From: Isoptericola cucumis
GTDB lineage: Bacteria; Actinomycetota; Actinomycetes; Actinomycetales; Cellulomonadaceae
Length of the DNA: 64,000 nucleotides
Direction: 5' to 3'
NCBI RefSeq assembly: GCF_014635665.1
Contig: NZ_BMDG01000008.1
Coordinates: 1-64,000, forward strand
The notes below the pieces were generated by a model. It was not told the origin of the DNA. It saw only the letters and a list, made by a program, of their open reading frames with translations, and made no database searches. Of this stretch, positions 60,314 through 64,000 are shown one piece after another. A program made the translations under genes and the position numbers. Numbering within the stretch: position 1 is the stretch's first letter; the number at the start of each line of letters is the position of its first letter.

Positions 60314-61558
60314 ATGACAGACACCCCGCCGCAGAGCCGGCCCCCCGTCGCGTCCGCAGGCTCACCGCCGGTCGACGAACGACGCGCCACGATCATCCTC
60401 GTCGCGATGGCGCTGTCGACGTTCCTGTTCGTCACCGTCGAGTCGCTGCCGTCCGGCCTGCTGACGCTGATGGCGCCCGACCTGGGGCGCTCGACGTCGC
60501 AGATCGGCCTCCTGGTCACCGGCTACGCGCTGGTCGTGCTGCTCACGTCGATCCCGCTCGCGCACTGGACGCGGCGGATCGCGCGCCGCTGGGTGCTGTC
60601 CGGCTGCGCCGGGCTCGCGGCCGTCTCGACGCTGTGGGCGGCGCTCGCGCCGACCTACGAGCAGCTGTTCGCGGCACGGCTCGTCACCGCGGGCGCCCAG
60701 GCGCTGTTCTGGGTGGCGGTCATGCCCGCCACCATGGGCCTGTTCCGGCCGATCGTGCGGGGCAAGGCGATGGCGCGGCTGGCGCTCGGCAACTCGCTGG
60801 CCCCGGTGCTCGGCGTGCCCGCCGGGACCTGGCTCGGGGAGCAGACGACGTGGCGCTGGACGTTCGTCGCCGTCTCGGCGCTGTCGCTGGTGGTGGCGCT
60901 CGTCGTCCTCGCCCTCTTCCCCACCATCCCCGCGTCCGAGGGCGGCGCGAGCCGCGCCCCGCACCCCAGCGCGCGCCGGTTCGGCTTCCAGATGGTCACG
61001 ACCGGGCTCGTGCTGAGCGGCGCGTTCGGCATCATCACGTTCATCACGCAGTACCTCATCGAGGTCGCGGGCTACACCCAGGGCGACATCCCGAAGATGC
61101 TGCTCCTGCAGGGCGCGGCGGGCGTGGTCGGCGCGCTCGTCGTGAGCCGGTTCATCGACTCCCGGCCCGTCGGCGTGCTGATCGCGGCCCTGGGCCTGCT
61201 CGTCGTGACCCTGGTCGCGATGTGGGCGCTCGGGGAGAACCCGTTCGCGGCGGCGGCGACCCTGGCCGTGTTCGGGTTCGCGTTCTCCACCGTGCCGCCC
61301 GCGCTGTCGCACCGCGTGATGCTCGTGGCCCCGCGCTCGACGAACATGGGCGTCGCCGTGTCGTCGTCGATGTTCAACGTGGGCATCGCCGCCGGGTCCG
61401 GGCTGGGCGCGGCGCTGGTCGCGGTCGTCGGCATCCGCGCCGTGCCGCTGGCCAGCGCCGCCGTCATGCTGCTGGCGCTGCTCGTCGCCCTCGCGGAGGA
61501 GCGGTTCAGCCCGCCGCTGCCCGGGACGTCGGCGGCCGCCGACGCGACGGCGGGCTGA
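60314..61558 (+). CDS. MFS transporter (drug/sugar efflux type, 12 TM)
   Basis: 414 residues with 12 hydrophobic helices. ESLPSGLLTLMAPDLGRSTS opens like the arabinose/chloramphenicol-efflux (DHA1) branch, with PLAHWTRRIARRWVL as the motif A-type loop. ATG 60314 is chosen; an upstream GTG-type extension lacks support. Probably proton-driven export of a small molecule. Confidence 0.9.
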   Translation: MTDTPPQSRPPVASAGSPPVDERRATIILVAMALSTFLFVTVESLPSGLLTLMAPDLGRSTSQIGLLVTGYALVVLLTSIPLAHWTRRIARRWVLSGCAGLAAVSTLWAALAPTYEQLFAARLVTAGAQALFWVAVMPATMGLFRPIVRGKAMARLALGNSLAPVLGVPAGTWLGEQTTWRWTFVAVSALSLVVALVVLALFPTIPASEGGASRAPHPSARRFGFQMVTTGLVLSGAFGIITFITQYLIEVAGYTQGDIPKMLLLQGAAGVVGALVVSRFIDSRPVGVLIAALGLLVVTLVAMWALGENPFAAAATLAVFGFAFSTVPPALSHRVMLVAPRSTNMGVAVSSSMFNVGIAAGSGLGAALVAVVGIRAVPLASAAVMLLALLVALAEERFSPPLPGTSAAADATAG

Positions 61559-61579
61559 CGCCGCACGGAGAATGGGCGG

Positions 61580-61972
61580 GTGGACGACACCGACCGCTGC
61601 CCCTGTCTCTCCGGCGACACGTACGGCGCGTGCTGCGGCCCTCTGCACCGTGACGAGCGCCGTGCCGCCACCGCGGAGGCGCTGATGCGCTCGCGGTACA
61701 GCGCGTACGCCCTGCGCGACGTCCCGTACCTGCGCAGCACGTGGCACCCGAGCACCCGGCCGCCGGAGCTGGACCTCGACCCCGACCAGGAGTGGCGGCG
61801 GCTCGAAATCCTCGCCACGCGCGCGGGCGGGCCGTTCGACGACGACGGCGAGGTCGAGTTCGTCGCCCGCTACCGCTGGGCGACGACGGGCGACCGCGGG
61901 CGGCTGCACGAGATCAGCAGGTTCGTGCGCGAGCGTGGCCGGTGGCTGTACGTGGACGGCGACGTCGCGTAG
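61580..61972 (+). CDS. YchJ-family (UPF0225) protein
   Basis: 130 residues. The N-terminal SEC-C-like zinc motif CPCLSGDTYGACCGPLH is followed by the NTF2-like YchJ core (ALMRSRYSAYALRDVPYL, RLHEISRFVRERGRWLYVDG). Short stand-alone members are common in actinobacteria; function unknown. GTG 61580, 22 bp after the MFS stop and probably co-transcribed. Confidence 0.87.
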   Translation: MDDTDRCPCLSGDTYGACCGPLHRDERRAATAEALMRSRYSAYALRDVPYLRSTWHPSTRPPELDLDPDQEWRRLEILATRAGGPFDDDGEVEFVARYRWATTGDRGRLHEISRFVRERGRWLYVDGDVA

Positions 61973-61996
61973 CCGGGCGGCCTCCTGCGGCGGGCG

Positions 61997-62443
61997 TCAG
62001 ACCATGCCGTAGGAGCGGGTGACGCGGAACTCGTAGATGAGGCGACGTTCCTCGGCCATGATCCGCAGGAAGTCGGCCTCGTCGTGCGGGGCGCCCTCCC
62101 AGAACAGGGTGCCCGCCGGCGGGTCCATGTGCGCCTGCATGGCGGTGAAGAGCTGCCGGTTCAGCTCGGGGGCGTCCGGGCCGTCCAGGATCGTCACCTC
62201 GGTCTCGAGGGTGAGGTAGCTGAACGGGTCGTCGGGCGCGGCGCCGAACACGAAGAGGGTCGCCCGAGGGTCCCGTCGCAGGTGTGCGGTGCGGACCCGG
62301 TCCGGACGGCCCGAGCTCCAGATCCGCCCGTCGACCAGCCCGAGGCCGCAGCGCACCGCGTGCGGCGTCCCGTCGGGGCGCAGGGTGATCATCGCCGCGG
62401 CACGATGGTCGCTCAGGTAGCGGCGGATGGCGTCGTCGTCCAT
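61997..62443 (-). CDS. Pyridoxamine 5'-phosphate oxidase-like (FMN/F420-binding split barrel) protein
   Basis: 148 residues with the split-barrel pattern AAAMITLRPDGTPHAVRCGLG, RVRTAHLRRDPRATLFVFG and a helical C-terminus. Such proteins bind FMN, F420 or heme and reduce assorted small molecules. ATG 62443. It shares its strand with the next upstream gene (28 bp). Confidence 0.87.
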   Translation of the reverse strand: MDDDAIRRYLSDHRAAAMITLRPDGTPHAVRCGLGLVDGRIWSSGRPDRVRTAHLRRDPRATLFVFGAAPDDPFSYLTLETEVTILDGPDAPELNRQLFTAMQAHMDPPAGTLFWEGAPHDEADFLRIMAEERRLIYEFRVTRSYGMV

Positions 62444-62471
62444 GCCCCCACCGTAGAGAGGGGCGACGACA

Positions 62472-62855
62472 TCACCCGACGAGCGGCGTGAGCACCGCGA
62501 TGCGCCAGCCGTCACCGGAGTCGACGAGCTGGTAGACGAAGCTCTCGTCCGGCTCGCCCGTACGGTCGGCGTCGCCGCCGCGCCCGTGGTGCCAGGCGAC
62601 CTCCGCCCAGATGCTGTGGCCGGTGGCGGCGACCACGCGCACGTCGGCCGTCGTGGTGGTGACGCCGTCGTACTGGCCCATCGCGGAGGCGAAGAACTGC
62701 TCGGTCTGCGCACGGTCGGAGACGGCGACGGACTGGCCGGGGAACAGGATCAGCGCCGGGACCGCGTAGAGGTCGGCGACCGCCGACGCGTCGCGGTCCA
62801 GGAGCGCGCGGGAGTAACGGTCGAAGAAGTCCCGAGCGATGACGTCGGTGTCCAT
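62472..62855 (-). CDS. SnoaL-like / SgcJ-family NTF2-fold protein
   Basis: 127 residues. The opening FFDRYSRALLDRDASAVADLYAV and VRVVAATGHSIWAEVAWHHG fit the NTF2-like SgcJ/EcaC family. The fold holds a small hydrophobic pocket; enzymatic role unknown. ATG 62855 is preferred over a longer in-frame start. Confidence 0.8.
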   Translation of the reverse strand: MDTDVIARDFFDRYSRALLDRDASAVADLYAVPALILFPGQSVAVSDRAQTEQFFASAMGQYDGVTTTTADVRVVAATGHSIWAEVAWHHGRGGDADRTGEPDESFVYQLVDSGDGWRIAVLTPLVG

Positions 62856-62923
62856 GGGGGCGACGCTAGCCCTCCGCACCGACAGCCCGGGTCCTGCGCA
62901 GGCCTGGGCGCTAACCTGACGCG

Positions 62924-64000
62924 GTGTCACACACCCACGGCGCGCGGAGCGCGGCCAGCAGGGACGGCGGCCGTGCCGTCGTGATCGGGGGCGGGATCGG
63001 CGGGCTGGCGTCCGCGGTGGCGCTCGCGCGGCGCGGGTGGGACGTGACCGTCCTGGAGCGGGCGCCTTCGCTGGAACCCGTCGGCGCCGGGATCGCCGTC
63101 GCGCCGAACGCCGTCCGCGCGCTGGCGGCGCTGGGCGTCGGGGAGAGCCTGCGGGACCTGTCGGCGCTGCAGGGCGAGTACGGCCTGCGCCGCCCCGACG
63201 GCCGCTGGCTGCTGCGCGCCCACGCCGACGAGGCGGGGTCGCTCTTCGGCGACCGCACCCTCGTGCTCCACCGCGCCCACCTGGTCGGGCTGCTCGCGGA
63301 CGCCCTGCCGCCCGGGGCGTTGCGCACCGGCATGGAGGGCGTCGTCACCGACCCCGGGTCGGCCGACCGCCCGGCACGGGTGACCACGAGCGACGGAGAC
63401 GTCGAGGCCGACCTCGTGGTCGCCGCCGACGGGATCGACTCCGCGACCCGCACCCGCTGGTGGCCGGACGCCCCGGCGCCGGTGCCGGGCGGCTCGACGG
63501 CGTGGCGCTTCGTCGCCCCGCCGCTGCCCGGCGCCGTCGGGTCCGAGTTCTGGGGGCGCGGGGTCGCCCTCGGCGTGATGCCCCTGGCCGACGGCCGCGT
63601 GTACTGCTACGTCTCCGTGGCCGAGGCCGCCGGGATCCCGCGCGACCTGGACGAGCTGCGCGCCCGCGTCGCGGGCTGGCCCACGCCCGTCCCCGCGCTG
63701 TTCGCGGCCGTCGACCCGCAGGCCGTGCTGCGGCACGAGCTGAGGCGCCTGCCCCGCCCGCCCGCGTCGCTCGCGGCCGGGCGGGTGGCGCTGGTCGGCG
63801 ACGCCGCGCACGCGATGCTGCCGAACCTCGGGCAGGGCGGCTGCCAGGCGCTCGAGGACGGCGTGGTGCTCGGCGCCCGGGTGCGTCCCGGCGACGGCGT
63901 GCCCGCCGCGCTGGAGCGGTGGTCGGGCGAGCGCCGGCCGCGCGTCGAGAAGGTCATGCGGCTGTCCGCGCGCATCGCCGCCCCGACCCTGTGGACGTCG
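62924..64000 (+). CDS. FAD-dependent monooxygenase (3' partial)
   Basis: At least 359 residues, cut by the window edge. GTG 62924. FAD motif AVVIGGGIGGLASAVALARR, the DG-type segment LVVAADGIDSATRTRWW, and GRVALVGDAAHAMLPNLGQG with CQALEDGVVLG near the C-terminus are the three fingerprints of class A flavoprotein hydroxylases. It hydroxylates or oxidises an aromatic or related substrate with NAD(P)H and O2; substrate unknown. Confidence 0.92.
   Translation, partial: MSHTHGARSAASRDGGRAVVIGGGIGGLASAVALARRGWDVTVLERAPSLEPVGAGIAVAPNAVRALAALGVGESLRDLSALQGEYGLRRPDGRWLLRAHADEAGSLFGDRTLVLHRAHLVGLLADALPPGALRTGMEGVVTDPGSADRPARVTTSDGDVEADLVVAADGIDSATRTRWWPDAPAPVPGGSTAWRFVAPPLPGAVGSEFWGRGVALGVMPLADGRVYCYVSVAEAAGIPRDLDELRARVAGWPTPVPALFAAVDPQAVLRHELRRLPRPPASLAAGRVALVGDAAHAMLPNLGQGGCQALEDGVVLGARVRPGDGVPAALERWSGERRPRVEKVMRLSARIAAPTLWTS

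Noticed and set aside
57454..60519. A minus-strand open frame of 1021 codons across three genes
   Set aside because: It crosses the alcohol dehydrogenase, TetR and coiled-coil genes in wrong frames and shows no domain.

Overview
The window is high-GC DNA from an actinobacterium, most likely a Micrococcales member of the Cellulomonas / Cellulosimicrobium / Isoptericola type. The reasons are strong G/C bias at third codon positions, many GTG starts, 4-bp ATGA/GTGA gene overlaps, a C50-carotenoid (decaprenoxanthin-type) operon, and very large modular secreted enzymes with C-terminal carbohydrate-binding modules. The taxon is inferred from gene content only. Both edges cut genes: a molybdopterin oxidoreductase fusion on the left and an FAD monooxygenase on the right.

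Region 1-11705 reads as the right part of a Tn402/Tn5053-family transposon. It carries tniA-tniB-tniQ on the minus strand and ends in a 25-bp terminal inverted repeat at 11681-11705, close to the classic Tn402 end. The cargo on the plus strand is a metal/redox module: membrane molybdo-oxidoreductase, three heavy-metal-associated (HMA) proteins (one frameshifted), a Crp/Fnr regulator, a small membrane protein, a P1B-type metal ATPase with an unusual CPG motif, a cupin and a quinone oxidoreductase. Two promoters in it share one architecture, an FNR-like box at about -41.5, so the local Crp/Fnr protein probably controls them. The transposon ends 20 bp before the start codon of an amino-acid permease gene.

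Region 11726-29375 is ordinary chromosome with several self-contained regulons. It holds a pyrimidine-dimer glycosylase, a RibD/DHFR-like protein, and a TetR/NmrA-like divergent pair with two identical-format operators. A C50-carotenoid operon (idi-crtB-crtI-crtYe-crtYf-crtEb) has every junction overlapping. It is faced by a MarR regulator whose 13-bp palindrome occurs twice, also in front of a DUF2867 oxidoreductase gene. Next comes a phnD-phnC-phnE-phosphatase-tetR operon, preceded by a structured leader that could hide the phnD ribosome-binding site.

Region 29520-38425 adds a secreted glycerophosphodiesterase and a 2366-residue secreted protein with two metallophosphoesterase domains. Together with the phn operon it looks like a phosphate-ester scavenging district. 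Then follow an amidohydrolase and a heme-binding-like protein.

Region 40641-45127 is the most striking. One membrane-anchored HNH nuclease gene has been cut in two by a 3.23-kb site-specific element (41322-44551). The element has a Tn554-type tyrosine recombinase, a broken second recombinase and a DUF2975/XRE pair. The junctions share GCGGGT, the ends join to a near-palindromic attachment site, and the element supplies a new ribosome-binding site and in-frame ATG to the 3' half of the nuclease.

Region 45243-64000 is chromosomal. It contains hydrolases, a second secreted HNH/excalibur nuclease, a TipA-like MerR gene with its palindrome, a PepSY lipoprotein, an FAD oxidoreductase, a WXG100-like three-gene cluster, a serine hydrolase, a zinc alcohol dehydrogenase divergent from a TetR gene with a double operator, an MFS transporter and small metabolic or stress proteins. 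I saw no rRNA, tRNA or CRISPR array.
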